Below, one piece after another: positions 63,903-64,000 of a DNA stretch of 64,000 nt. A model generated the notes under the pieces. It was not told where the DNA came from. It searched no databases and worked only from the letters and a program-made list of their open reading frames with translations. Positions within the stretch are counted from its first letter, which is position 1; each line of letters opens with the position of its first letter. Source of the stretch: Paenibacillus xylaniclasticus (GTDB lineage Bacteria > Bacillota > Bacilli > Paenibacillales > Paenibacillaceae); assembly GCF_004001065.1 (NCBI RefSeq), contig NZ_BIML01000007.1:124001-188000 (forward strand), in the 5' to 3' direction. The translations under genes were made by a program, and so were the position numbers.

Positions 63903-64000
63903 TTGTTTGCCTATAAATTAATTTCTCGAATCGTTGCGATAGCAGCATGCGTGTATCTTTTATTCCGAGTAACGGAAACGTGGCAGATTATTTTTTTCTC
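63903..64000 (+). CDS. Start of a membrane protein gene, cut by the window end
   Basis: A TTG at 63903 with AGGAG at 63889-63893 opens a frame that stays open to the edge: FAYKLISRIVAIAACVYLLF then a further hydrophobic run (WQIIFF). It looks like the first membrane helix of a protein. Too short to identify. Confidence 0.45.
   Translation, partial: MFAYKLISRIVAIAACVYLLFRVTETWQIIFF

Overview
The window looks like chromosomal DNA of a low-to-mid GC Gram-positive of the Paenibacillaceae (Paenibacillus/Cohnella type). The reasons are the alaS-ireB-ruvX-DUF1292-mltG-U32 peptidase order known from Bacillales, strong AGGAGG ribosome binding sites with frequent TTG/GTG starts, SleB and spore-type cell-wall genes, a Bacillus-type Fnr with a C-terminal cysteine cluster, a T-box leader and GlnR/TnrA-like boxes. 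No rRNA, tRNA, CRISPR or intact transposase was seen.

Layout. 1-7109: housekeeping block (alaS 3' part, ireB, ruvX, two DUF1292 genes, mltG, two U32 genes of the tRNA-hydroxylation type). 7293-11469: alpha/beta hydrolase, HXXEE membrane protein, chemoreceptor. 11470-13300: eroded accessory stretch with an IS-end-like hairpin repeat, a MerR stub, a small DUF4177 gene, a 5'-truncated subtilase and a small Xre regulator/membrane protein pair with a palindromic operator. 13638-23485: cell-envelope genes (class B PBP, AI-2E family permease, NodB deacetylase, two-component system plus D,D-carboxypeptidase) around ilvD.

23460-27216 holds the most notable system: a plesiocin-like graspetide (omega-ester peptide) locus with three precursor peptides that end in repeats of the TTxxxxEE type, one intact ATP-grasp ligase and two decayed ligase copies produced by segmental duplication. 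It is followed by a patch of broken genes (histidine phosphatase, GNAT). 28499-33386 is a nitrogen-controlled urease operon, ureABCFGD, without ureE but with a histidine-rich tail on UreG.

33477-45026: LacI-type regulator, alkaline phosphatase remnant, 2H phosphoesterase and a 2,769-residue cyclic beta-1,2-glucan synthase. 45109-53857: assorted genes (small EamA-like protein, SleB-like hydrolase, 3-hydroxyisobutyrate dehydrogenase-like protein, ABC exporter, serine hydrolase), a T-box leader in front of a methyltransferase gene with two in-frame amber codons, and a GNAT-GNAT-pentapeptide fusion. 54018-61202 is an anaerobic fermentation module: divergent fnr and adhE-pflB-pflA-hemerythrin with three Fnr boxes between them. 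The end carries a nucleotidase-like gene, a membrane protein, a MraY paralogue and a partial membrane ORF.

All functional calls are from reading sequence and motifs; no database search was possible.
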